NCBI GenBank assembly: GCA_035464675.1
Contig: DATHSA010000042.1
Coordinates: forward strand, 1-28,539
DNA: 28,539 bases
Source of the DNA: JAUYIV01 sp035464675
Lineage (GTDB): Bacteria; Actinomycetota; Acidimicrobiia; Spongiisociales; UBA11373
Reading direction: 5' to 3'
Below are positions 14,488 through 22,284 of this stretch, piece after piece (the stretch's first letter is position 1; each line of letters begins with the position of its first letter). A program made the translations under genes and the position numbers. Below the pieces are notes generated by a model. It was not told the DNA's origin, did no database searches, and saw nothing but the letters and a program-made list of their open reading frames with translations.

Positions 14488-15248
14488 CCGGCCTCGATCC
14501 AGGCCCGCAGTGCCTGCTCGAAGTGCCTGAGGTCACCGTAGGTGGTGATCCCCTTCGCCTCCTCGTCGGTGAGGGGGCCGACGGCGACCTTGGTGACCCG
14601 GAGGATCGTCTCGTCGCCGTCTGCCTCGACCGTGGTGGTGGTGTCGAGGCTGACCCCGAGGCCGAGCCAGGCGCGGGTGGTCATCGACCTCGGGGGATCC
14701 CAGGCCTGGATCAGGCCGTAGACGTGCCCTCTGCCATCACCCCAGTCCTCCATCACCAGACCACCTGCCCGGGCTTCATGGACGATCTGCTGGACCCGGC
14801 CCTCGCCGTAGGTGTGGGGGAACCACTCGAGGGTGTCGGTGGTCATGGCGGCGAACACCCGCTCGGGCGAGGACTTGAAGCGCAACTCGTTCTCCACCCG
14901 GACGACCCTGGGATTCTCGGAAGTGGACATGGGCTTCCTCTCTACGTGATGGCGCAGAGCCAGCATCTCGGCGGCGGAGGCCCCGGCGATCTCACCCACC
15001 CATCGCTCGTAGACCTCCCGGAGGGGGACCGAGTTGAGATGGTTGAACCGCCGGCGCCCGGCGCGGGTGACCAGCACCAGTCCGGCCTTCTCGAGCACGC
15101 CGAGGTGCTGCATCACTGCGTAACGGGTCAGGTCGGGTGTCGCCTCGACCAGGTCGCCCGTGGTGGCCGGGCCCGTCGACAGGCGATCGAGGATCGTTCG
15201 CCGGGTCGGGTTCGCCAGCGCCCTGAAGATGGCGTCCTCTCCTGACAT
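14484..15248 (-). CDS. ArsR-family HTH regulator fused to an SRPBCC (AHSA1-like) domain
   Basis: The 254-residue product begins with an ArsR-type winged helix (about 1-95: FRALANPTRRTILDRLS, then TRYAVMQHLGVLEKAGLV as recognition region) and ends with an SRPBCC/AHSA1-like domain (about 112-254: VRVENELRFKSSPERVFAAMT). In many Actinobacteria these are two neighbouring genes; here they share one frame. M107 begins what looks like an independent SRPBCC start and is preceded by GAGAGGAAG (14942-14934), a plausible internal ribosome-binding site. No cysteine metal site is visible, so a metal ligand is unlikely. The start codon at 15248 lies inside a dyad likely to be its own operator. Confidence 0.82.
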   Translation of the reverse strand: MSGEDAIFRALANPTRRTILDRLSTGPATTGDLVEATPDLTRYAVMQHLGVLEKAGLVLVTRAGRRRFNHLNSVPLREVYERWVGEIAGASAAEMLALRHHVERKPMSTSENPRVVRVENELRFKSSPERVFAAMTTDTLEWFPHTYGEGRVQQIVHEARAGGLVMEDWGDGRGHVYGLIQAWDPPRSMTTRAWLGLGVSLDTTTTVEADGDETILRVTKVAVGPLTDEEAKGITTYGDLRHFEQALRAWIEAG

Positions 15249-15266
15249 GTGAGGAAGTTATCACAT
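15247..15266. promoter_or_regulatory. Dyad over the ArsR-SRPBCC start codon, likely self-operator
   Basis: ATGTGA (15247-15252) and TCACAT (15261-15266) form a perfect inverted repeat with an 8-base spacer. The spacer holds TAACTT on the minus strand (15260-15255), a TANNNT -10 box 6 bases before the ATG. A bound dimer would therefore cover the -10 box and the start codon of a probably leaderless transcript. Inference. Confidence 0.55.
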
Positions 15267-15341
15267 ATGGGGTGGAGGGGAGTGAGGCGTCGGGGGAGCG
15301 AACGGCGAATTGGCCCACGGACCCGGGGTTGATCCGGGTGC

Positions 15342-15347
15342 TAGGGT
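15342..15347 (+). promoter_or_regulatory. Candidate -10 box for the large secreted-protein operon
   Basis: TAGGGT, followed by CGCT as at 13286-13295. It would give a leader of roughly 30 bases before the ATG at 15385, with GGGGA (15373-15377) as a possible ribosome-binding site. No clear -35 box. Confidence 0.35.
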
Positions 15348-15384
15348 CGCTCGGCCGACGCACATTGGGGCCGGGGATGCGCAC

Positions 15385-18183
15385 ATGGACCGACTGACCG
15401 GACGCGTTGTCGCCGGCGCGCTTGCCGCGATGTTGGTCGCTGGTTCCTGCACCTCAAGCGGCAGCACTGCCGACCCGACAGGCTCACAGACGTCACTCGG
15501 GTTCCGGGCCGCTGGCGACGTGGGGGCGCTGGTCCCCGGTCGGGCGGTCGAGTTGAATGTCGCCGCCTACTCGGCGGTCCCCCTGACGACGGTCGAGATC
15601 TGGGCCGATGGGGAACTGGCCGGGACGCTCGATCCGGCCGGCGCCACGGCCTACAACTCGACCTTTGGATGGGTGCCCGACGGGATCGGTGTGCACGCCG
15701 TGACGATCCGGACCCTCGACAGCGAGGGGGGCTCTGAGACAGCCGGTCCGATCTGGACGAGGGTCTTCGATCCGGGCCCACGCTCGGACGGGGAAGACCC
15801 GACGCCGACGACCGGGGGGCCGTCGGTCACCGTCACCGACTGTGCGGCGACGATCGAGCCGGCATCCGACCAGGCGACCGTGTTCGTCGCCGGATTCGGG
15901 AGCGCGTTCGACGAGGTTGGCGACGGGGCGGTCCAGATAGCCATCGGAGCCAGCCCGATCGTGGCGTATGCCGATCTCGACGGACGAGCCACACCCCCGG
16001 TGCTCATCCCCGCATCGCGGGAGTGCGGGCGTCGGAACTGGTCCGGCAACCTCGATTTCGACGGTGGCATCCTGGCGAACCCCAGCGAGGCCGATGCTGC
16101 CTACCTGTACGTCAGTTACGACGATGAGACCTGGAGCCGGGTGCCCGAGGAGAACCAGAGCTTCGTTCTCCCCGGTCTCGATGACGGATTCGACTTCGGT
16201 TCGCTGATGGCGCCGCCGGCCGGACTGCCGATCGCGATCGAAGCGTGGGGTTGGCGGGATGGAGACCTCGTCGCCCTCGGCGCCGGCCGCTGGGAGCCGA
16301 CGGCGGCAAAGGGCTCGCCGACGGACGTTGCTCTCGGTGGGCTCACCGGCCCGGTGGTCGCCGCGACTGGCCTCGATTGGATCCTTTTGAACGGCAGGCC
16401 TGTCCGGCAGGGGACGATATGCACCTATGAGCCGAGGAACGGGGACGGTGGGATCCCAACGCTCCCTGTGACGTGTACCAACGGGCCCATCGGCGAGATT
16501 CCCAGCACCTTCCACTGGGCGTCGCCTTGGGGGACTCACGGAATCCTGCAGGTCAGTGCCCTTCCCCCTCCGGCGGGTTCGACTCTTGCGTATCCAGGGC
16601 TCTTGTCGATGCAGACGGTGGCCGCGCCATCGGATGGGTCGATCGACTTCTCGGTGGACTTCGAGGCGATCCTGAACCCGCCGCCGGACGTCCTCAGCGA
16701 ACCCGATCCGTCGGAACTGACCTATGAGGTCATTGCCGGGCTCGTACCTGGCACGTCGGGTGCAACAAGGGCCCGCTTCTCGCCCCCGTTGTTCCAGACC
16801 GCAGCCGGAGAGTCGCTCGACGAGCGGCGGCCGTTGCCGTCCGACGTCCTCTACCTCCGCGTCCTTCCGATGGATGGTCTGCAGCCGCTCCCGGGCGCCT
16901 CCAACACGGTCGTCATAGACCTGGTGCACGAGCCGCCCCCACCGACGGTTCAGTTCGAGGTCCCCGACCTGGTGATGCAGGTCGAGATGACCCCACCCAC
17001 CGGGCCAAATCCGTCCTATTCGCGGTGTGTGCGGGTTATCGAGAATCCGTTCGAACCAGGCAACCCGCGACCGAGCGACACACCGTTGTGGACATTCCTT
17101 CACCCTTCGGCGGCCGCGGTGTTCGAGTACAGCGAGGGCGCCTACCTGAGTACGGCTCAAAGGGCCTTCGTGTACGAGAACGGCGTAGCGGTCAATCGTG
17201 GTCTCATCCCCGGAGCGACGGTGTGCGCAGTGCAGGTTCCGCCGCCGAGCAAGAGCATTTGGGATTACATCGAAGACGCCATCGGGCTGGTCACCGGTGC
17301 CTGGGATCTGTACTCGACGCTCTACGACAAGCTGAAGGAAAAGATCGCCGAGGGATTGGTGCTGGCCACCCGGTGTGAGCAAGCCCCGTACATGACCAAG
17401 GAGCGCTGCGCCGGGCTCGCCTCGACGGCCGTCAAGGTGGGCCTGACGATGGCAGGCGCCCCGCCCACCATCCCTAAGTTCAGTGAGCTCGTCGAGGGGG
17501 CCAAGGGGGATGTCGCCCGTTGGCTGGTGGAGCAATCCGGAGCGTGTGAAGACGTTCCGGTGCCGGAGGAATGCGAGAAGTTGGCGGAGGAGATGATCGA
17601 CAGGCTGCTCGACGAGATACAGCTGGCGGCCTCACAGGCGGCAGTGTCGAATGCCGCCTCCGGGTCACAACATGTTCTCGCCCTCCATCCGGGGATCGTG
17701 GTGATCCCGGAGCCGGCGGGGACGCTGGCTCCGGCGACCTTCGAGTTGACCTTCCGTCGCACGCCCGGCAGCGACGACGCCGACTTCCCGTCGTCCTGCC
17801 GCGTCGTCGCGTACGCGCAGGGATCTCGGGACCGTTACGAGTGGACGAACTACCACGACGACCGGTGGGAGGTCGGTCCGGTCACCGGCGACGTCATGCG
17901 TAGCAAGACTGTCGACGTGGATCTCAGCGACCTCGCACCCGGTGGCACCAAGCAGTTTGTCATCGTCCTCGACCGACTGGCCGACTGGTATCTCCCCGGC
18001 CAATGGCCACACCAGTCCGGAGTGCCCTGGGACACCGACCCGTCGCCGTGGATATTCCTCTCCGCGGATGACGCCGTGATCCACCTGAGCGTCAACGCCG
18101 ACTGCGTCGACCCGAGGTACCGCACCAAGCCCTTCCCGCGTCACGACCGCTTCACCGAGCCGTGGGAAATCCCGTACCCATGA
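15385..18183 (+). CDS. Large putative lipoprotein of unknown function with N-terminal Ig-like domain
   Basis: A 932-residue exported protein I cannot assign to a family. Residues 1-21 form a signal peptide with lipobox VAGSC (C22). About 38-130 is an Ig-like beta domain with the pattern FGWVPDGIGVHAVTIRTLD. A Thr/Pro/Asp linker (about 130-148) leads into a long beta-rich region with many Gly/Pro turns and paired cysteines. About 615-768 is helix-rich (SIWDYIEDAIGLVTGAWDLY, then ERCAGLASTAVKV and a Glu-rich stretch) with several cysteines, and about 780-932 is another beta-rich domain. The ATG at 15385 directly precedes the signal peptide; the frame is open to 15310, but that part is unlike a signal sequence. 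The stop overlaps the next gene as ATGA. Confidence 0.7.
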   Translation: MDRLTGRVVAGALAAMLVAGSCTSSGSTADPTGSQTSLGFRAAGDVGALVPGRAVELNVAAYSAVPLTTVEIWADGELAGTLDPAGATAYNSTFGWVPDGIGVHAVTIRTLDSEGGSETAGPIWTRVFDPGPRSDGEDPTPTTGGPSVTVTDCAATIEPASDQATVFVAGFGSAFDEVGDGAVQIAIGASPIVAYADLDGRATPPVLIPASRECGRRNWSGNLDFDGGILANPSEADAAYLYVSYDDETWSRVPEENQSFVLPGLDDGFDFGSLMAPPAGLPIAIEAWGWRDGDLVALGAGRWEPTAAKGSPTDVALGGLTGPVVAATGLDWILLNGRPVRQGTICTYEPRNGDGGIPTLPVTCTNGPIGEIPSTFHWASPWGTHGILQVSALPPPAGSTLAYPGLLSMQTVAAPSDGSIDFSVDFEAILNPPPDVLSEPDPSELTYEVIAGLVPGTSGATRARFSPPLFQTAAGESLDERRPLPSDVLYLRVLPMDGLQPLPGASNTVVIDLVHEPPPPTVQFEVPDLVMQVEMTPPTGPNPSYSRCVRVIENPFEPGNPRPSDTPLWTFLHPSAAAVFEYSEGAYLSTAQRAFVYENGVAVNRGLIPGATVCAVQVPPPSKSIWDYIEDAIGLVTGAWDLYSTLYDKLKEKIAEGLVLATRCEQAPYMTKERCAGLASTAVKVGLTMAGAPPTIPKFSELVEGAKGDVARWLVEQSGACEDVPVPEECEKLAEEMIDRLLDEIQLAASQAAVSNAASGSQHVLALHPGIVVIPEPAGTLAPATFELTFRRTPGSDDADFPSSCRVVAYAQGSRDRYEWTNYHDDRWEVGPVTGDVMRSKTVDVDLSDLAPGGTKQFVIVLDRLADWYLPGQWPHQSGVPWDTDPSPWIFLSADDAVIHLSVNADCVDPRYRTKPFPRHDRFTEPWEIPYP

Positions 18184-18941
18184 GGAAGACGATCATCGGC
18201 GCCGTCGTGCTCCTGGTTGTCGTGAGCGCGGCGCAAGTCCTGGGCCAGACACCCGATGTGGAGCAGGCGTGGATCGACGCGCCTCTGGAGTGGGTCGTGA
18301 TCGACCACGCCCCGGTGGGGATCGTCGCCCATGTCGCCGACCCCGACGGGGTCGGCATGGCGCGACTCGAGGTCGATGGCAGTGTCGCCGAGGACGTGGC
18401 GACCGGAGGCGGGATGCTCGAGGTGGTCGAGTTCAGTTGGTCACCCGATGGAAGCGGCGTCTATGAATTGAGGGTGATCGCCTACGACCGGGTCGGCCGC
18501 CGGGGCGGGGAGTCGGCGATCACCGTCGTCGTCGAGCTCGAGGATGCCCCCCCGACGCCCACGACGGTGGCGACCACGACCACGGTCCCGGCCACGACGA
18601 CCACGATGGCGGCCACCACGACGACGGCTCAGGTGACCACGACCACGTGCGGACCGGGGGTTCTGGTCGCCACCGGGCCGACCGGGATGGTCCTCACGGA
18701 GACTCCCACGCTGACCTGGTCGTACTCGGGATGCGAACCCGAGTACTTCGAGGTGCAGATATCCAACGTGTCCGACTTCACCACGATCCTGACCACCGAA
18801 TACATCCCGGGCGGCGGCAGGCAGTGGGCCGTGCCAGACCCTCTGGAGACGTGTGACACGTTCTACTGGCGGGTCCGGACCTGGGAGGAGGCCGGAGTGG
18901 GGGCCTGGTCGAACGTCGTCATGTTCGAGGTCTACTGCTGA
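18180..18941 (+). CDS. Secreted protein with Ig-like domain, threonine-rich linker and Fn3-like domain
   Basis: A 253-residue exported protein, coupled to the large lipoprotein by an ATGA overlap. Residues 1-22 are a signal peptide (KTIIGAVVLLVVVSAAQVLG) without a lipobox. About 27-121 is an Ig-like domain resembling that of its neighbour: SWSPDGSGVYELRVIAYDRVG here against GWVPDGIGVHAVTIRTLDSEG. About 125-157 is a Thr-rich linker, and 158-253 is an Fn3-like domain with four cysteines (TLTWSYSGCEPEYFEVQIS, then FYWRVRTWEEAGVGAWSNV). In-frame GTG codons upstream lie inside the previous gene; ATG 18180 starts exactly at the signal peptide. A role in surface binding or assembly with the neighbour is possible but not shown. 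Confidence 0.72.
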   Translation: MRKTIIGAVVLLVVVSAAQVLGQTPDVEQAWIDAPLEWVVIDHAPVGIVAHVADPDGVGMARLEVDGSVAEDVATGGGMLEVVEFSWSPDGSGVYELRVIAYDRVGRRGGESAITVVVELEDAPPTPTTVATTTTVPATTTTMAATTTTAQVTTTTCGPGVLVATGPTGMVLTETPTLTWSYSGCEPEYFEVQISNVSDFTTILTTEYIPGGGRQWAVPDPLETCDTFYWRVRTWEEAGVGAWSNVVMFEVYC

Positions 18942-18942
18942 G

Positions 18943-19227
18943 TCAGTCCTCCCAGCCGTCGATCGTCTCGACGAGGCTCCGGTCCCGGTCGGTGAGGGCG
19001 CCGGCGGAGTGGGTGGTCAGCGTCAGGAGCACCTTGTTCCAGCGGATGTCGACGTCGGGGTGGTGGTCGGCCTTCTCGGCGGCGAGCGCCACGCGGTTGA
19101 CGAACCCCATCGCCTCGCCGAAGTCGGCGAACTCGAAGGTGCGGGAGATCGCTTCGCCGTCGATCGACCATGCCGGGTGGGCGCGCTCCAGGTCCTGTCT
19201 CTCCTCGGGAGTCAATGCTGTCGGCAT
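18943..19227 (-). CDS. phhB: Pterin-4a-carbinolamine dehydratase
   Basis: This enzyme dehydrates 4a-hydroxytetrahydrobiopterin (or a tetrahydropterin equivalent) to the quinonoid form and supports pterin recycling or moco-related chemistry. The 94-residue product has the family length and signature: ADHHPDVDIRWNKVLLTLTTH at 53-73, read here as H55-H56-P57 plus W63 and H73, followed by AGALTDRD. No phenylalanine hydroxylase gene is near, so the physiological role is open. The stop is one base from the convergent stop of the secreted Fn3 protein. CACCCT 6 bases before the ATG is a weak -10 candidate. Confidence 0.92.
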   Translation of the reverse strand: MPTALTPEERQDLERAHPAWSIDGEAISRTFEFADFGEAMGFVNRVALAAEKADHHPDVDIRWNKVLLTLTTHSAGALTDRDRSLVETIDGWED

Positions 19228-19278
19228 GACCCCAGGGTGGCAGGTTCCCGGGGCGAACTCATCTCCTCGGGCTTGGCG

Positions 19279-19698
19279 TCACCCTCCGACCGAGAGCGTC
19301 CCCTCCATGCCGGCGTTGAAATGCCCTTCCAGCGCGCAGATCACCTGGTACGTCCCGGCGGGCAGGTTGAACGACTGGGTGGTGCTCTCTCCGGCGGGCA
19401 GGGCCTCGACCTCGAGTTCGACGAGATCCTCGGTGAACTCGGCCTCGCTCTCGATGTTCGTCCCCTCCGTCAGTACTGCCCACTCGTGTGGAATCGATCC
19501 AGCATTGCTGAATGTGACCGTCACGTCGGTGTCGGCCGCCACCGCCCAGGCGTCGGGCGAGAACTGGAACTCGCTCGCCGCGACGTCGAACTCCGTGGCG
19601 CCGCCGCCTTGATCACCGTCGTCGTCGCCGCACGCCGTGACGAACAGGACCATCACCGTCGGTATGGCCAGCCAGAGCAACTTTCTCGCTGCAAACAT
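19279..19698 (-). CDS. Cupredoxin-type blue copper lipoprotein
   Basis: A 139-residue exported electron-transfer-type protein. The signal peptide ends in lipobox FVTAC (C23), followed by an acidic GDDDGD stretch. The rest is a cupredoxin domain with predicted type 1 copper ligands H71 (GSIPHEW), C121, H126 and M131 in CALEGHFNAGMEGTL, a C-x4-H-x4-M spacing seen in sulfocyanin-like and related small cupredoxins. The ATG at 19698 is chosen because GAGGAG lies 7 bases upstream (19711-19706) and the signal peptide begins there; a longer frame reaching 19791 is rejected. Its redox partner is unknown. TACTCT (19744-19739) is a possible -10 box. Confidence 0.88.
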   Translation of the reverse strand: MFAARKLLWLAIPTVMVLFVTACGDDDGDQGGGATEFDVAASEFQFSPDAWAVAADTDVTVTFSNAGSIPHEWAVLTEGTNIESEAEFTEDLVELEVEALPAGESTTQSFNLPAGTYQVICALEGHFNAGMEGTLSVGG

Positions 19699-19826
19699 CC
19701 TCAGTCTCCTCGTGTGAAGTGGTCCACCCTTCTGGCAGAGAGTACAGAGCGGCGTGAGGATGCAGGCGTGTCGCTCGTCGAGAATATCCACAGGGCCGGC
19801 ATGGTGGCGACCCTCGACGTGAGCGG

Positions 19827-22112
19827 CTAACCCCGCTTCACGACGGAGCGCATCAGCACGGCGACGGCGGCGAGCGCCGCCATGGCTGCGATCGGGAGTA
19901 TCGGGAAGCCGTCCCCTCCTCGGTCGGTGGCGGGAGCGGCGATGGCGCCATCGACATCTCCGGGCAAGGTGGTCACCGGTAGCGCATCTCCCTCGGCGTC
20001 GGGCGCGAGGACCTCGTAGGCGATGCCATCGTGCACGAGGACGACGTTCGTCCCGACCGTGAGGGCATCGGCGATCGCCTCGCTCCTCGCGGCCAGGGTG
20101 AAGTAGTCGTCGGACCCGAACGGCACGCGGATCGACTCCATCTCCGGGTCATAGGTCGTGTCGACCCAGACGCCCCCGTTCAGCCGGAATGTCCGGCCTC
20201 CGGCGATGCGAACCAGGTCGGCGTACTGGTCGGCCGGCTGAGCGGCCTGATCCGAGCCGCTCATCGAGGCCGCCACATCGGCCGCCTCGAACGCTGCGGC
20301 GCCGGAGACGGGCGCGGTCGTCGCCTGAGCCGCCCGCACGGCGTCCTCGGTGATGTCTACGAGAGCCTCTTCTCCGAACGGGGCATCGTCTGCGACGAGG
20401 TAGGAGGTGTAGGGAGTGACGACGCCCCAGCGGATGGACAGGCGGACGATCTGGCCGATCGTCTCCTCGTCCGGGCCATCGAGCCGGACCTGGCGGAGGA
20501 GGTCGCCGATCTTGCGCGTCGCCCAGAGGCGCGGCACGGAGTCGTCGCCGCCGTCTCCTCCGAATCCGACGTTCTCGAATGTGCGCGTCGTGGGGGTTCC
20601 GCGCACCATGCCTCGCACCACCACCGTGGCGTCGCCGGGCTCCTCGTATCTCCCGACCGCGATCAGCTGTCCCCCGGAGAACACATCGGGCAGGGGATCG
20701 GGATGGACGTCGGTGGCCTCGACGCCATCGATCTCGATCTCGATCCCGGTCATCACAGGTGAAGCGACCTTTGAGTACAGCGACTCCACCGCTCCGTCGA
20801 TGTCCTCGTTGGGAGCCACGTAGGTGGTGGTCCCATGGTGCCCCCGGGCGATCGAGTCGAGCAGGAAGGTGTCGACGTCGTACCCGACCCCGAAGGCGAA
20901 CACCGACACGGTGTTCGAGCGGCGCGCCTCCAGGCGTTCGAGGATCTCAGGAGTATCCGTGACGCCTTCGGTTGGCAGGCCGTCGGTGAGGAAGATCACG
21001 TACAGCGGTCGTTCCTCGGAATCGAGGGCAAAGGCCTCGCGGAGCGCCAGGTCGATGTTGGTGCTGCCGCCGGCGGACAGCCCCCCGACCCACGTGCGCG
21101 CCAGCGGCGCCTCCGACGCCGGCCGGAGAGAACCCGCGTAGGAGTCGGTGGCGGTGTTGAAGGCGATCACCTCGAACCGGTCCGCAGGGTTCAGGTTGTC
21201 CAGGACGAACCGGGCGGCGTCCTGGGCCTGGGCGAACTTCTCGCCTTCCATCGACCCTGAGGTGTCGAGGACGACCACGATGTCCTTGGCGACCACTTCC
21301 TGTGCCGTGGCGAGGCCGGGGCTGACGAGGAGGAGGAAATAGCCCTCGCCGTCCTCGTGGTAGGTGATGACATCGAGTGAGATGGGCCCGGCATCGGTGG
21401 AGTGGTAGAGCACGAACTCGCCAGGTTCGCTGCCGTCGCTCTCGAAGCCGATGATGGCCGTCTTCTCATCGGGACGGTCGATCGAGACGTCGTGGGTGGG
21501 CGAGTGGATCGCCTTCACGCCGTCGTCGTCTCGGATCTCGACGCGGGCCGAGATCTCCTCGATCTCGGCGTTGTGCTCGGCAGCGAGCGGGGTCCGGTAG
21601 CGCACCAGGCCGCCGTCCGAGGGCAACGCCTGGCGGTACTCGATCTCCACGATCCGTGTCGAGTCTGCGGGCATGGGAAAGACCGAGAGTCGCAGCAGGC
21701 CGTCGTCGACGAACTCGAGGAGAGCAGGGTCGAGGGTGCGACGGATGATGTCCTCGTAGGTGCGCCGGGCCGTCTCGCCGTCGAGCACATCGCCGGACAC
21801 GGGCTCGCCGTCGATCCACAGTGTCAGGCCGGTCACCGCGGCGTCGGCGGGCAGCGGGAACAGGAACACTCCTTCTGCGACGCGGTCCGAGTCGTTGCGC
21901 AGGACCTGGGTGACGAGCGTCGTGGCGACGCCGTTCTCGATCACCGCCTCCAAACGGTACGACTCGACCACGACATCGGGATCGACGTCGTCACATCGCC
22001 ACCAGCGGCAGGGAATCGGTGGCTCGATGATCACATCGTCCGCCTGGGCGAGCGCCGGCGCCGGGATCGCCAGTGCGAATGCGAGGACCGCAAGGGCGGC
22101 GCGTCGTGCCAT
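19827..22112 (-). CDS. VIT and von Willebrand factor A domain surface protein
   Basis: A 761-residue exported protein of the inter-alpha-trypsin-inhibitor-like group. Residues 1-22 are a signal peptide (cleavage near ALA-QA). A VIT domain spans about 45-170 (FLFPLPADAAVTGLTLWIDG is typical), a VWA domain spans about 275-450 with MIDAS residues DTSGS (283-287), GGSTN (348-352) and TDG (376-378), and a hydrophobic segment near the C-terminus (about 737-755) followed by VVKRG suggests membrane anchoring. C35 and C40 (CRWWRC) could form a small disulfide loop ahead of the VIT domain. VWA MIDAS sites bind divalent metal for protein-protein contact. A GGGAAGGGA-like purine run lies 5 bases upstream of the ATG. 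No partner gene is adjacent. Confidence 0.9.
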   Translation of the reverse strand: MARRAALAVLAFALAIPAPALAQADDVIIEPPIPCRWWRCDDVDPDVVVESYRLEAVIENGVATTLVTQVLRNDSDRVAEGVFLFPLPADAAVTGLTLWIDGEPVSGDVLDGETARRTYEDIIRRTLDPALLEFVDDGLLRLSVFPMPADSTRIVEIEYRQALPSDGGLVRYRTPLAAEHNAEIEEISARVEIRDDDGVKAIHSPTHDVSIDRPDEKTAIIGFESDGSEPGEFVLYHSTDAGPISLDVITYHEDGEGYFLLLVSPGLATAQEVVAKDIVVVLDTSGSMEGEKFAQAQDAARFVLDNLNPADRFEVIAFNTATDSYAGSLRPASEAPLARTWVGGLSAGGSTNIDLALREAFALDSEERPLYVIFLTDGLPTEGVTDTPEILERLEARRSNTVSVFAFGVGYDVDTFLLDSIARGHHGTTTYVAPNEDIDGAVESLYSKVASPVMTGIEIEIDGVEATDVHPDPLPDVFSGGQLIAVGRYEEPGDATVVVRGMVRGTPTTRTFENVGFGGDGGDDSVPRLWATRKIGDLLRQVRLDGPDEETIGQIVRLSIRWGVVTPYTSYLVADDAPFGEEALVDITEDAVRAAQATTAPVSGAAAFEAADVAASMSGSDQAAQPADQYADLVRIAGGRTFRLNGGVWVDTTYDPEMESIRVPFGSDDYFTLAARSEAIADALTVGTNVVLVHDGIAYEVLAPDAEGDALPVTTLPGDVDGAIAAPATDRGGDGFPILPIAAMAALAAVAVLMRSVVKRG

Positions 22113-22184
22113 CGGATGTCCCTTCCCTCTGATGCTGAGACTGGGACGGAGGGGGAGGCGCGATTGGTTCCCCGGGAGGAGTCT

Positions 22185-22212
22185 CCAGTCGCCAGCTGCC
22201 AGCTACCAGTGG
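22185..22212. repeat. Array of four 7-bp units, consensus CCAGYNN
   Basis: CCAGTCG, CCAGCTG, CCAGCTA and CCAGTGG follow without gaps in the region between the divergent VWA and recO genes. The period is 7 bp, like the ACGGG arrays, but the unit differs. Confidence 0.7.
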
Positions 22213-22225
22213 CGGCTCGGCTCGA

Positions 22226-22260
22226 GACGGGAGACGGGCGACGGGAGACGGGCGACGGGA
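22226..22260. repeat. Array of five 7-bp units GACGGGA/GACGGGC
   Basis: GACGGGA and GACGGGC alternate five times with no mismatch outside the last base of the unit. This belongs to the same RACGGGN family as the arrays at 5746-5780 and 6375-6455. It lies just upstream of the recO promoter. Confidence 0.85.
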
Positions 22261-22271
22261 CTCCCTCCCGG

Positions 22272-22277
22272 TACCCT
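22272..22277 (+). promoter_or_regulatory. Candidate -10 box for leaderless recO
   Basis: TACCCT fits TANNNT and ends 7 bases before the recO GTG. There is no ribosome-binding site between them. Confidence 0.5.
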
Positions 22278-22284
22278 GAGCGGC

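Noticed and set aside
15493..17535. 680-codon open frame on the minus strand
   Set aside because: Antisense to the large lipoprotein, with no domain or plausible start; the plus-strand gene has a signal peptide and coupled neighbour.
18853..19830. 325-codon open frame on the plus strand
   Set aside because: Runs opposite the pterin dehydratase and cupredoxin genes, both firmly identified by motif.
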